Source: Ascaris suum
Lineage: Eukaryota > Nematoda > Chromadorea > Rhabditida > Ascarididae
Direction of reading: 5' to 3'
NCBI GenBank assembly: GCA_013433145.1
Contig: CM024178.1
Location: 7,487,260 to 7,551,259 of the forward strand
DNA: 64,000 nt
The translations under genes were made by a program, and so were the position numbers. Under the pieces are notes generated by a model that was not told the DNA's origin, did no database searches, and worked only from the letters and a program-made list of their open reading frames with translations. Position 1 is the stretch's first letter. Each line of letters starts with the position of its first letter. This document shows positions 40,701 through 53,100 of this stretch, piece after piece.

Positions 40701-41634
40701 GTGGGAAGAGTCGAAGAATGAAGCGTTGAGGGATTAGGAAATGGGTTGGGGAGATGGGATGGGGTGGACGTGTAAGGGTCAGCTCCTCTTGGCTCGTTTA
40801 GTCGTCCAGGTCTTCTTGAGGATTTGCAGCCTCTGTCGAGTTGCGATCGAGTAAATTGCTACACGACTGTATAAGTGGCGAAGAGTTTATCGCACTTATA
40901 CAATAAGGCTAAAAACGCGAAAGCACACTAGGATAGCTTGAATCGCCGGCACGATCCCGCAGTCGAACTCTGCTGTCGCCGATCACCTTCGCCTTCAACA
41001 TCCACCTGTAGCCCACTCGGCCTTTAGGTCAGTCTAGAGCATGAGCACATATCAGTCCCTCTTATATCCCCCCCCCCCCATGCTGCCTCAGATTACCCTC
41101 ACGACATATACAGGGTAGTCGTTTAGTTGCCTGCATACTCTCGACTTCCTTGAATTACCTTGTACGGTGCATTATTCCCGGTTGGTCTATAGCCGATTGG
41201 TCCAGCTTGCAAAGTAAAGCGAAGGAACGAAAGAGCGGAATGCAGTGCGACTGCCGTGTTAGTGACGATAGAAATATACCACATGCGTGCATTCAGCAGT
41301 CGTTCTTCGCTCATTTTCTCGTCCATCGTTCTTTTCAAGACATTTTTTGTACTGTCGTGGTGGCTGCTTGATGTATGCATTGGTCAATTTGTTGCTATTT
41401 CAGCGCTTTGGTCGAATTATTGATATTTCGGGATGTTTTCAGTTCATTGAAAATCCAACATGTTAGTCAGTTGGTTGATATTTCAGGGTGTTGTTATCAC
41501 TGGGAGTTATGAGGACTATCCGTTCCATACTGAAGTACGACCGTCTTCACGGCGGTACACTACAACCTCCCGTTATCGTGCTCACAGTCAAAAATGATAA
41601 CGACGATTCGGTACAAATCGAAATCAATCCATAA
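37735..41634 (+). CDS. Multi-pass (about four TM) membrane protein, function unknown
   Basis: The exons are 37735-37815, 38613-38854, 39539-39682, 40403-40498 and 41487-41634, totalling 711 nt or 236 residues with consistent phases. The N-terminal ~80 residues are hydrophilic and Ser/Thr-rich. Hydrophobic segments follow at about 86-107 (FHLLKTSFILLCLFDTIHWA), 113-133, 138-160 and 172-196. RRRLPHDYRLED forms a basic loop before the last one. The tail is polar and ends in QIEINP. The second exon itself begins with ATG directly after CACTTAG, so a 209-residue form starting at 38613 is equally possible, with 37735-37815 as an alternative or wrongly joined first exon. I do not recognise the family. 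The last intron (40499-41486) appears to contain a small gene on the opposite strand. Confidence 0.72.
40798..41380 (-). CDS. Candidate nested antisense gene for a ~79-96 aa membrane protein
   Basis: A minus-strand open exon 41380-41159 ends in a good donor (AAG|GTAATT). An exon 40866-40798 starts after ATACAG in the same phase and ends with ANPQEDLDD and a stop. Joined, they give 96 residues from the first ATG or 79 from the ATG at 41329. The middle is hydrophobic (MWYISIVTNTAVALHSALSF) and followed by GPIGYRPTGNNAPYK, which looks like a real protein rather than chance. The DNA has coding-like higher G+C. The whole unit lies inside the last intron of the multi-pass membrane protein gene on the opposite strand. 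I do not know the family. The second exon is the less certain half, and the first could instead read through to a stop at about 41123. Confidence 0.45.
40868..40902. promoter_or_regulatory. Bulged hairpin at the 3' splice site of the nested antisense gene
   Basis: TGTATAAGTGGCGA and TCGCACTTATACA form a 13-bp stem with one bulged G and an 8-nt loop. On the minus strand the downstream arm ends in CTTATACAG, the proposed acceptor of exon 40866-40798. The pairing is plain in the sequence; any role in splicing is inference. Confidence 0.55.
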
Positions 41635-44391
41635 TATTTGGAGCATCTATTTATTCATCATTTCCACCATTATTATCGCATATCGGCAATCCACATCTCT
41701 CTGACCGCGGTTCGTCATTCCTTCTTTCCAATATGAATTGCTTTTATGGAGCAATTATTTTGAGTATCATTCTTTCCAATTATTTTGAGCAACGATTCTC
41801 TATGATCTTCATCAAAGAACCCAATAAAAAACCGATGTATTTTGCATCATTCACACACATGTGATGTCTAAGTAGGGAACATTATCATCAACTACGACGT
41901 TGTTGCGAATTTGGCTTAGAACAGGGCAATCAGAAAGGATAGCGACAGGTGGAGGACAGGTGCACTGACGAACCTACATGAGCTTACTAGGACATCGATG
42001 AACGAAGGACGTTTATGAGGTCTACTCGTTTTCGCTCATTATTTAGCATTACGATTCAGTTGCCTCATAACCTTAAAGCTATTGAAGCGTTCTGTGAAAT
42101 TATCACTATTGCTGTAAATATAATCATTACCAATCGCTGACTTTAACAAAGGTGCATACCATTCGTTTGAAGCATTCATAATCAAAACATAACTAATAGA
42201 ATTCATTCAAATTTCACAAATTCCGTTGAGAAAATCCTCTGGCTAAGTGGAACTCAAGTCTATGTCCTTTAAATATGAGAACTTTTATTCTACCTCAGGT
42301 TTTTAAATCATCACAATCGAAAGCCTCTTCTAAGCTATCGATATCAAGACAATCACCTTCCCGACTATTGAAAATTGTTCAAGCGTTACTTTTTGGAAAA
42401 TATCGAAAGCTTTCAACCAAAACAATCAACTTCACATTCCCCGAAATAACTATTTATAACATGCTAATCATATCTGCGAAATATTCTAGCTGAAACCTTT
42501 ACAGTTTATACTCCATCAATGTCATTGTCAAATATCTTCAGATAATTCTACATAAGTTACATGTATACATAATCCATATATCATACTCAATATAGAAGTG
42601 ATACTTTGTTAATGATAAAATTACTTGTAAACTTAATCGATATTAGAAAATATACGATTGCTTTATGATAGTTTCTTTAAATATTTTCAAAATGCAAAAA
42701 CTTTTGCAATGATTACTTTGTGAATTTACCATTTTGTAAAGTAATAACATAATGAAGCACAATTACTCGCATAATAAAGGATTTATTTCAAGCAAGCAAT
42801 ACAACACGATCATACGGCAAGATTGTAGCACTGAACATAAACAAAAGTATATCTAAGAGACTGATTTCGTCATTTATACCACATTGCGCCAAAAATATTC
42901 TCTATATATTCCTGAGAGTTGATGTTTTTGAGATATGAGTACCAACTTATGACCTATAAAGAGCTCTTACTGGTTTATTTATTTACCAATTTGGAACTCA
43001 CGTATGTCCGTTTAAACATCACCGGATTTATTCTTCTAGAAATGCAGTATTGGTCAAAACTTTAGTCCACAATAAGAACATTTCCTAGAAAAATGCAAAG
43101 GAAAACTGAAGGAAACATCATTACTTGTCGATGGCGAAAGCAATTACTCTGTAAATTTACCTATCAGAACGATATTAACTATCATAAACAGAATAAAGTA
43201 AGAAAACGACTTCGCACATCAAATGCAGCAAAACAAAAGAAAAAAAAGAGAAAAAAACGTTGTATAAAAGAGAATAATTCGCACTATTACGAAAATTCAA
43301 TTCATAGTTTTATATATTGAGGTAGTGTATGTTATCGACTTACATCACGGAACTGAATTTACAGCATAAAACTAAAATCACTATCAGCACTAATTGAAAA
43401 ATCATCAATTATTGCTCTATTCAGCTAGAAGCCGTCTTGAATATTTTGTTATGATATTCCACCGCATTTTCTTTTTCGATCACTTTGAAAGAAATTCACT
43501 CCCTCCCCCCCTTCCCCTTAGGCAAGAAATCTGGTAATGTCGATTCAGGTATAACTCTCGGAGTAATATACTATAGACAGTACTACCACAATATATTAAT
43601 GAAAAGCGGAATTTCCATAACGTTTGAAAGCAAAGTGAAATCCTCAAACAATCAAACTGTAATACCATAAAGATTGATTTCGAGTGTCGTTGATTATAAT
43701 TCGCTCCTTTGCTTCCGCTTGCATTTATCCACAAATGAGCTGAAAATAATGCATCAGAAAAAGAAGTTACATTCGATTTCCCTGAATGTGGTTCACTGGA
43801 TTTCCATATTTTCTCGGCATTTTGATATGGGAATGAGGAAAAGTAATGACAGGACCACAAAGGAAGCCTTTAGTAAATCCTTCCTATTTTAGGCATACCT
43901 CCCGATCCTAACAGTACACTCGTCCACGCTCTACATCATCACACTGCCATCCAAAATGATCTAGTTCTTTCCTCCAATCAACTATTAACGATTAGAAAAA
44001 CTGAAATATTGACCAGTTGAAAATCCCAGACGTCGAAAAAAACATCGAAAAAATAACCGCTTTTGTTTAAGAAAATTTTTGTCAAAACTGATGGAAAATT
44101 CGGCGAAATCGGCTAGCCTTAAGCAGCAGAGAACTTCTTCCAGCGAACTTTTAAATTCTATGCAGCCCTTTCTCTCTCTCCCCCCCCCCCCCCTTCCCAT
44201 CCCCCTCTCTCCAGGTCCTCATCAATCGTGCATGGATCTTCTGCTATTCCTCTAATATGCAAATGGCCGCATCATTATAAACTTCTAACCTAGAAAAAAA
44301 CGATGCAAACTTTTAATTTTACCGCAACGTTTAAATTCTTCCAGAAAACCGCAATAACCACATCACAACACAATATGCAAATGTGTGCAAA
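41635..44391. other. Intergenic region with only weak open frames
   Basis: AATAAA near 41822 may serve the upstream membrane-protein gene. Open frames at 42275-42493 (+) and 43480-43860 (-) have neither motifs nor convincing splice context. A 14-C run is at 44180-44193. The stretch adjoins the 3' end of the ABHD12-like gene. Confidence 0.45.
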
Positions 44392-47300
44392 TTATAAAAC
44401 ATACGTGATAATAGATGGCAGTTCATCAGCCATATAAATATATTTATGCTTAAATTGACGCTTTGCCTCGAATTCAACATAAGTAACATCTCGCCGAGCC
44501 GCAATTGCTGCATCACGTAATCGCCGACCCAATTTCGAGGGAATTATATGATCATCTTCTGCATGTAATATCAGAATTGGACACGAAACCCTAAAACTTA
44601 GAGATATAATTAAAAATTAAATTAAATAATATTTAAAATTAAATGCTTGAGAAAATTAAAACCTCTCCACGTCTCCATGAATTCAACCTCTAATATTTGT
44701 TTGACATTTCGTTAAATCTTATTTTTCTAAAGAAGAACAAAGAATCTAATTTTGCCCTCTTTGAGTATCAGAAAAATGGTCGGCAAACATAATTCATTTT
44801 CTTTTTAGTCCTCACTCGTTATTACGCTTCCTCCTTATTTTCCCCTATCCTTCTTAGAAAACTGTGGACGTATTCCCCTCTCCAATCTCAACCAGTGCTC
44901 CTGCTCAGATCCCCCCCCCCCATACCCCAAAAAATTGAAAACTCGAGCAAAAATTTGTCTATTCAAAATCAAATTCTCCAAGCAGTTTCAGACCCGATCA
45001 TCAGCTTTCGTCTTTCTTTGAACAAAAAGTGGGAAAACAAAGGGAGAAAGGAGGAAGGAAATAGGGTTAAAGGCATAATCCAAAATCAGAAATGACTTTA
45101 ACCCCTCATTCAGCAAACTACAAATGGAAGATAAAACGAAAAAAACCAAAAGCCTCTCATTTACTGTCCGGTTAATGCATATTTCAGCATGTGTTATTTA
45201 CTTATCGTACTGCATAAACAACATTTACTTCCTTACCTGTCACACTTCGCTATACAAAGTAAGAAATTCACCTGGCAATGCGTAAATCAGAGCTCATATT
45301 GAGCCCAGAATTTTCAAATGGATGCAAAAGGATATCGTCGAAACAAGGCAACCAACGAAAAGGTGCCGCAAATGGATGAAATGTTATCACATCCCGAAGA
45401 TTATTGAATGCTGATTCTAAAATAAGCCCATCGGGGCCATATGAGACTCGCACAACTCCATTACCGCCGCTGATGCAACTCTACAACAATAAAGAAATAA
45501 ATAAACTTAGAACCTTGCTATATTTGACAATACATAAACGAAATTCGCAATAAAACGTTCAGGTTAAGTTTAAAATTTATGCAATATTAGGCAAAAATGG
45601 GGTAGCGCCGGCCTAAAAAACACCAATGAAAGTTTCTCCTCAAAGCAGCAACGAGAGAAACGTAATTGTAATCATTATTCAATCATTAATTCTGATGATA
45701 TGCTACAAATGAAAAAATAAATAATAGAAATTTTAAGCACTTTTTACTCATTCTCTAGAGAAGGGGAATATAATTAATCCCTCCCCCCTCCCACCCCGCT
45801 TCCCCCCGACGACATCACTCACCTTCAGTAATGCACAACATAAAAAGGCAACATCGATACAACAAGGCTTCATAGAAATTACTTGAAAAAATCCTTTTTT
45901 CACTTGGAAGTTAACGCCATTTTCAGCGCAAACCTCTACATTATGGTCGCCTGAGGGATCTTTTTCAGCGAAGGTCACTATCAACTTAAATCACAAAAAA
46001 AAAGAAAAGCAACAAACCCAGTCCCCATAGAATGTCCCCAAATAAAGACATCATTATTGCCCGCAAGCTTCTTCACGTATCGGAAAACTTGCTTTGCATC
46101 TTGTACGACACCGATTTCGGTTGGAAAACCCGTCGAATCGCCATATCCTAAATCCAAATGCGACTTACAACGAAATGCAAAAATTAAATATTGCAGAAAT
46201 ACAAAATATTTTTATATTTATTAATACAAATATATATGAATAACATTCTTCGAATTCATCTCAATTTTAGAACGTAATAAAAATAATCATTTAAGAAAAG
46301 ACTAATTCTTCTAATGCGTGCTTATAAATTATAATTAGAAACGATTCGAAATATTTAAATATGATTAGTGAATAGTCTAAAGCAAGTGTAAGGTGATGCA
46401 CTACATATCGTGGCAACTTATTGCAACATCCGCTCCGGTCTTTCCCTCTCTCTTTTTCCCTCTTTCTTTCCCACTTCCTCTCTCTCTCCATCATCGATCC
46501 TCTAGCCGCAATCCGTAAAAATGCTCCGAATAGGCGTCTTCTTCTACCGCTCATAACCACATCACTAGAGATCATCACAAGCACTGCTTCAAGATAATCA
46601 CTTCTTAATTCATTGTTTGCCTTTATCAAATCACAATAAGACAATAGTGTGCTACCATATATTTATGAATAAAGTATAAAATGCCATATACAGCATAAGT
46701 CATGATATCACCAGGTAAATTCGAAATTCAAATAGAAAAAAAGCAAAATATTCAAAAAAAATCTAAAGCCTATTTCTAAAAAAATACCTCGGTAATCGAC
46801 CGCAATTACGTGGAAATCCATGTCTGAGAGTACATTATACAAATCAATGCGATGTCCGGTAGATCTGAAATAGCACGACGTTACTTTATTACATGTGCAC
46901 CAATACATACATATAAACCCTTTAGGCTTTTAATCAACATCGAAGTTATAGAATAATTTTATTTTTAATTTCGGAAGAATGCCACTTTGCTATATTACAA
47001 TTTAATAGGAAAATCTCATCGCCTTCTCACATCTAAATTTCGATTTGCTGATCACTGCTTCAATTTGTTGGCTAACGAAGGTTAACAATTCATTTGCCTA
47101 ATATCTTCAAGTTCATTTACCTACCTATGCAAATAAAAATGCAAATGAATGTGGACGAAATATTGATGTCAGTAGAATAATGCTCAATCATATTAAAGAA
47201 CTACTTCAATAGAATAATGTGACTAATTAGTAATATAAATAAATACAAAATTTGTATATCCAACCGATCAAAAATAAATGAAAAATAGATCTGTAATTAA

Positions 47301-50146
47301 AAAACCCAACCGATCAAATGAGTTTCCATGTAAATAGACAACAATTGGAAAATCTGATGTCATCATTGAGCGTTCGATCGATTCATCGGTTACTTCCACA
47401 TTTGATAACGTCGATGATAGTGACGATGGCAGAATATGCCTATAACGATTGGCAAGAAATATTTCAATAGCTGGTTTAAAAAAATCTAAAACCCTTACTG
47501 AAATTCATCTCTGTTATACTCAATATTAAAAGCATAATTCTAAAACTCAAAAATTAAGAACTCAGTGGTCATCAAAATTCGACGCCAATATTCCCAATGG
47601 TCATTAGTGTGGTCATTATCGTCACCTTAGCAACAACTGCCATATTACGAATGATAAAACAAAGGAAAAAAAAAATCCGATTCTCCCACTAATCACGAAA
47701 ATGTACTATACATTTCCATATTTATAAATAGACTTCTGTTTAGGCTTTTCCGGACTGCAAATTATCTTTAAGAATTTACGAACGGCAAAAGTCCGAATTT
47801 ATAAACAGTCAGCTTCAGGTGCGATATTTAAAGTTTCATTGTCCGCCTGTCTTCTAACTTGTGAAGAAAAAACAAAAGAAAAGCAAATATAACGAATAGG
47901 TCACAATGATGTGGTTGACGTGAATCACTTCTTCAGTTATCAATTAAGAATTACTTTACAATAATATAACGAGAAACATTCATAATAATTTAAAATATAT
48001 TTTAATCAAAGAAATTACTCATTTAATTTCCAAAACAAAACAATAATAAATAAATCATTGAAATAAATTCTATCAAAAAAAAGAAAAAATTAAAATAACA
48101 AATAAAAATAAAAAATTGGAGAGTGAAAACATAACGACAACGACAAACCAGCATCCAAGATGTACGCCATCTCTACTTTCCACATAAAAATTTCGACCCA
48201 ATGATTTAACACCATATACACTTAAATTATTATAATTTCTGAACGGCACTTTCACTGTAAAATAAAAAATAAATTTAATAACGCGTATCATAAAAATAGC
48301 ACTACCTCAAGCTAACAACTTGGCGCTAAGCAGTCAACAAAGACAAATGAGTAAAGCTGTCAATTAATGCGCCTGTCAATTAAAATACCGATAAGATGGA
48401 TCACAAAGTATTAGCCAAGACAATAGCAATAAGTATCATGAAAGCAGGGAAGATTTTCCTCCAAATAAGAGGAGAAAAAAAAAAAGAAAATGAATATTTC
48501 AAATATATTTCCTATTTAATTTAATTCCCTCTATTTATAGAAGGAAAACTCAATCGGCAAACGATCTAATAATCAAAAGCACCCGGGATGAAGCGAATTT
48601 CCTACTACTTAATAATTCAAAGATGCTATTCCAGTAAACTCATCTCTAACCTTAAGCCCATCCACCCTTCAAATTGTCTCCCTCGTCACCTCCAGGACTC
48701 ATCGATACTAATATAAATATGGCAACTTGAGGCACTAGCTCAAGCTACCCTACACGTCAGGACAATAACACCACAGTAGATGTACTATTAATTTATAATT
48801 AAATTATGCCTTCAAAATCAACTAACACAAAATAAAAAATAAACAAATAAATAAAATAACTTACCAAAGTTGAGGAAGAAAATGTGATGCATAAATGCCG
48901 GGAAACAAAATATTAGAAATGGGATAAATCCATAGATGAAAACAATCGGAGTGAGGATTATCACTATCCACTTGCCAAATGAACTGAAATTTAAAAAAGG
49001 CATTAATATTGATCGATTTCTACTTTTTTTATTCTGCTTTTGTGGATGCCAACTTAACTACAACTGCTATCATGAAATAATTTAAAATATTATCAAGTTA
49101 TAGGAAAAACTGATAGTAATTAAGACTGTCTTGTTTCATTTTCTAAGCCAACGCTAGAGAAGCGAACGCTGCCTGCCTAGTCCAATAGTGATATATATGT
49201 TTATGGGCCTATATACCTATTTGATATACCTATAGGTATATCAATGCACAAATCCCATGATACCTATAGATTAGACATTGAAAAAAAATACCTATATACC
49301 TGATGCAAAAACCAAATCCTATATCAATGAATATCTATACTATGTACCTATATGTATTCACCATTCACCTTATCAGAGTGAATGAACCTTGAAACCGCCT
49401 ATATTCCTCGATCCGCCATAATACTGCACCATTGCAATGTTAAAACCAAGCATCCTATTGTTGAAGATCACTTGTTAAGGAAGAACTAAGGTCGGAATTT
49501 AACCCCTCCGCTACGTCGCAGTCGGGTACGTGAAAGGTGACGTAAAACAAGATCGAAAGTATTAAGACGATTGCGGCGAAGCTTACCAAGATGCAATGCA
49601 TCCCTTTCTTACGCCTTAAATTACTACAGATTTCTGACTTTTTGTAATTAACAGTCTCAAAGTAAATCAAACTGATATCGCATAATGATGAACTCTTTTG
49701 GAGTTCAAAAAAGGCTCAAAAATTCGAAATTCAGAATCCAACATCCGAATACGCAAACAAGAATAGGCGACTGTTGGTGTTATTTACAGCCTGGTAACAA
49801 ATTGCTTCCTCTGAGAATCTCAGCCGCATCGTCCTATCCCCTCCCATAAGAAATAAAAACTCAAAAGTGAACGGATAAAAAATAATAAGCAAAACGAAGG
49901 AGAAATAAAAAATGCCTAAAGCGATATTCGAAGAGCGATATATCTTAAAGAGCGACATAAACAAGCATGAATTTGTCGCATACGCGCAAACGATTGATCG
50001 CCGGGTTCATATGTAAGCACTGAATGAAAACTTACCTCATTAATTTCCGCTCTTTCAAATATCGTTATTTTCAAAATTCGAGAAGTTCCAATCGCAAAAT
50101 CGATTTTAATAGGGAAAATGACACAAAAAAAAACGCCTCACCTCAT
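44392..50146 (-). CDS. abhd-12-like: ABHD12-like alpha/beta hydrolase (lysophospholipase/monoacylglycerol lipase)
   Basis: In minus-strand order the exons are 50146-50142, 48983-48865, 48254-48149, 47439-47311, 46864-46788, 46147-46018, 45469-45272 and 44590-44392. They total 963 nt or 320 residues with all phases agreeing. The N-terminus is one membrane anchor (about 7-30) followed by FFLNFVKVPF. The lipase core has the oxyanion-loop motif VVYLHGN (110-116), GHRIDLYNVLSDMDFHVIAVDYRG, the nucleophile elbow GHSMGTG with S185, LILESAFNN, the acid in HAEDD (D267/D268) and the base H303 in HKYIY. This spacing is that of ABHD12, which degrades lysophosphatidylserine and monoacylglycerol at ER-facing membranes. 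The protein is shorter than human ABHD12 (398 aa), mainly at the N-terminus. The start relies on a 5-nt coding exon and could be replaced by another first exon. Introns 46017-45470 and 50141-48984 contain unrelated open frames. Confidence 0.9.
49221..49244. repeat. 24-bp perfect palindrome in an ACCTATA-repeat cluster
   Basis: The half-site TTGATATACCTA is followed directly by its reverse complement with no spacer. Around it, from about 49195 to 49355, ACCTATA or its close variants occur about seven times. The block lies in the first intron of the ABHD12-like gene. Confidence 0.9.
49455..49670 (-). CDS. Orphan 71-codon open frame with one TM segment
   Basis: The frame begins with ATG and reads RRKKGMHCILVSFAAIVLIL then a short luminal-like tail with FHVPDCDVAEGLNSDLSS. 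It has a positive cluster before a single hydrophobic stretch, like a type II membrane anchor. Its composition is more protein-like than the surrounding intron DNA. It lies inside the first intron of the ABHD12-like gene on the same strand, so it could be an alternative first exon, a piece of another gene, or chance. No downstream exon in phase was identified. Confidence 0.25.
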   Translation of the reverse strand: MIYFETVNYKKSEICSNLRRKKGMHCILVSFAAIVLILSILFYVTFHVPDCDVAEGLNSDLSSSLTSDLQQ

Positions 50147-53100
50147 TTTGTGCACGAAAAATGATGCATCCTTGCTTTCCTATCACGCGTTAATCAATAA
50201 CAAATGCATCTGCAATGCAAAGTGTACGCATTTACAATTCGGTGCTTTAAACGGCAACGAAGACCGACTGATATAAAACGAGCGACTGATGAGTACATCA
50301 ACGCAACGACAATGCTCGTACACATCAACTTATCAATGATCATCATCTGATATGCAAAACTTTTATTAGATGCTATGGATGAAGGATGAATAACAATTAG
50401 GAAAATAATATAAAAAACACAGCCCACAAATAAATAAATAAAAGTATATATAACTTATTTGTTTGTTTATTTATTCATTTATGCAGCAAATATGAGAAAA
50501 TAAAACAACGGAAATACGTCTTTAATGAATGAGGAGTTCAAATGACTCGTGCATCGTATGTAATCTCATTGCTTCCATTCAACAGAAACTGAAATGGAAG
50601 TAAGAGGCGATGAGCGTGCACTTTGAAACACTATCACGCTATCAACTAGCAAATACAGCACCTTGCCTCTTATTATTCTAATATCAGATGGACATATCCG
50701 CCCCCTCCCCCCTCTCAATAAAACCACTTTCCCCTCCTATCAAGAAAATGTTGCCATCCTCTTCTCTGAGAACGAAAACGAAAATTTTGATCCATATGGT
50801 GTTTAGGAAACCTTCCCTCAAGTGCAGCTATATGTGCCGATTGTATTTCCATATAATTCTTAGAGCTAAATCAAATCTGAAAATATACGACAGACCGTTA
50901 GATACCACGACCAACCATCTCAAAAATTGATGCCACCATACATGGACATTCATTCATAAACAATGCAATTTGAATTGATATTCAAAACTTCCGATAAACA
51001 ACCACATGACTCCACAAGACTGGCATATCATTATTCCCATCGAAATTCACCACAGAATTTATGAACTATTCCCGTCATTCATTCAATCTATGCAAAAATT
51101 TTTGAAGAAACACAGAAGATCAACAGTGGTCATGGTCCTATCAAAAATTAAAGTCTTCCCACTCATCATATCACTTAATAGTATGCATGAAAACATACTC
51201 CCAAAAACTTTATTTGGAAACCTTGAAATACCCTATACCCAATATTACGAATGAAAGGGAACGATTTCACTCGAATTCACAAGACTGTAAGCTAGCCTGC
51301 CTCCCCCCCCCCCCCACCCCACCCCTCCCCTCCCCCCGGAAACTCTTGCATGGCAAGTACCTTTTGCAAATCACACTAATTGTCGCAGATATTAAATCTT
51401 TCAATAAATTAAAATCAAGCACACTCGCGCAAGAATAAAACAACGAAACAAATGTCAACTTAAACTATAGAGAACAGCGAACAGACAACCGGCTGCCGAT
51501 AACGATGTCGAAGCATTACGCTTGTAAAGGGACGACATTCAAAATCAATCAAAATTGTTTATTAGTGGTTCATATTTGCGTTGAGCGATCATTAAAACAA
51601 ATCGTTCTTTTGTATTTTTATCAACAAGAAAACATTTTAAAAGAGAAAAGAAAAATAAAGAAATTGGCCTCAATACGAGCAGAAATAGTTATCATCGAAC
51701 AAAACATCACTCTCGTCTGATTTAAAAAAAAAAGAAGAAACAAACAATAAATAACCGAAAAAAAAGTTGTTGCCCCGCAAAAAAATCACTATTGCATCGA
51801 ACAAATCGATCCATTTCCATGTTGCGAAAACTTTCAAAGATTTGAATTTTCCCTCACAAAATAAGATTTTTTGCATAACTTTTTCTCCATTGGAAAATTT
51901 ATAATTTCAGTGCAAATTAAATGATCTTTTTGATTTTTATTAAAATCCAACACCTATATCCACTCTTATATATCTCATTCTAAAAATCTTTATCTTTCAA
52001 ATTGTTGGAAGTACAAGGAAAAAATGAAATACAAAATAATAAAATCGATAAAAATGGCGAAATCTTTTGGAAAAATCCCCAATGATAAAATGACAACTAT
52101 ATTTTTGCAAATAATGCATAAAACTTTTCTTATATTAGATCTCTGCTATTATAGGAATAACGAAATTTCATTTTGCCACATAGCTGAAATTAATTTCATG
52201 ATATTTTGATTTCGAAAATTTTATACCACGTTTATGCGTTCTTTTTCCGATCAATTCACTTAAAACTTTTAAGAGACCATTTAAAGGATATGAAATTACC
52301 GATATATTCAGAGTGGAAGGATCGATTACACACAAACGCAACCTGCATCGATATGATATTATGAAACTCTCAACAAACATTATATATGCAAATGCGCAAA
52401 TCCAACACATCAATACTCATTCACATCTCCGTTAAAAACTCGTCCTCCCTCATCGGCAACTTTTAAAATAGTACCAAATTCCTGACCTTCCGAACCTCAA
52501 ATTCCTTTACACAATACTCTGTTCCCAACCTTGCTCCTGACTCCTCCTCAACGAACAGCCGTCTCCAATTTACTAACCTATATAGACGTTCACGAAAACG
52601 CTAGGATCTATATATTCGAGAAAGTAAGTCCATAAACCCATGCACAAAAATCTGAGATGAAAAGATATCAGCGCAATGAGCCCATGTCACATCATATACC
52701 GTGCCTTTACAACAACAAAAAAAAAACCTGCAGAAGAACCTGTTTCACTCGACCATTTCAGCCATAGCTAAACTATTTAGCGCAATCAATTTTTCGTTAC
52801 AAAACGTTTCCTCATTCTGTGCCAGCCAAACTGCGAGCTCATTCAGCCATCACTCTCCTAATGCTTCGCCTATTAAAACATTTAAAACTTTACATGCAAT
52901 AACACCCGCAACACAACGAACAACGTACGATGACATTTTCCACCGGCCCATCCGTAAGTGATTTCCAGTTCCCCTTTAATACTCATCCTAAAAAAAAACA
53001 CTGCCTTCGTCGACCTCCCTCTACCTTTTCTTAAGCGTCAAAATGGGCAAAAATGCTTACACATCAGAAGCCCTAGCTCGCTCTCCAAGAAAAATGGCTT

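Noticed and set aside
42275..42493. 72-codon Lys/Ser-rich frame on the plus strand
   Set aside because: Composition follows AT-rich DNA, with no supporting splice structure or similarity.
43480..43860. 126-codon open frame on the minus strand
   Set aside because: Long for its context, but there are no motifs, no splice partners and no protein-like segments I recognise.
45748..45984. Open frame with good donor in the ABHD12-like intron
   Set aside because: Including it would need an intron of only about 30 nt after the nucleophile elbow and would insert over 50 residues into the lipase core. Direct joining of 46018 to 45469 gives the normal family length.
52701..52961. 86-codon frame ending at a consensus donor
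   Set aside because: No in-phase partner exon and no recognisable domain.
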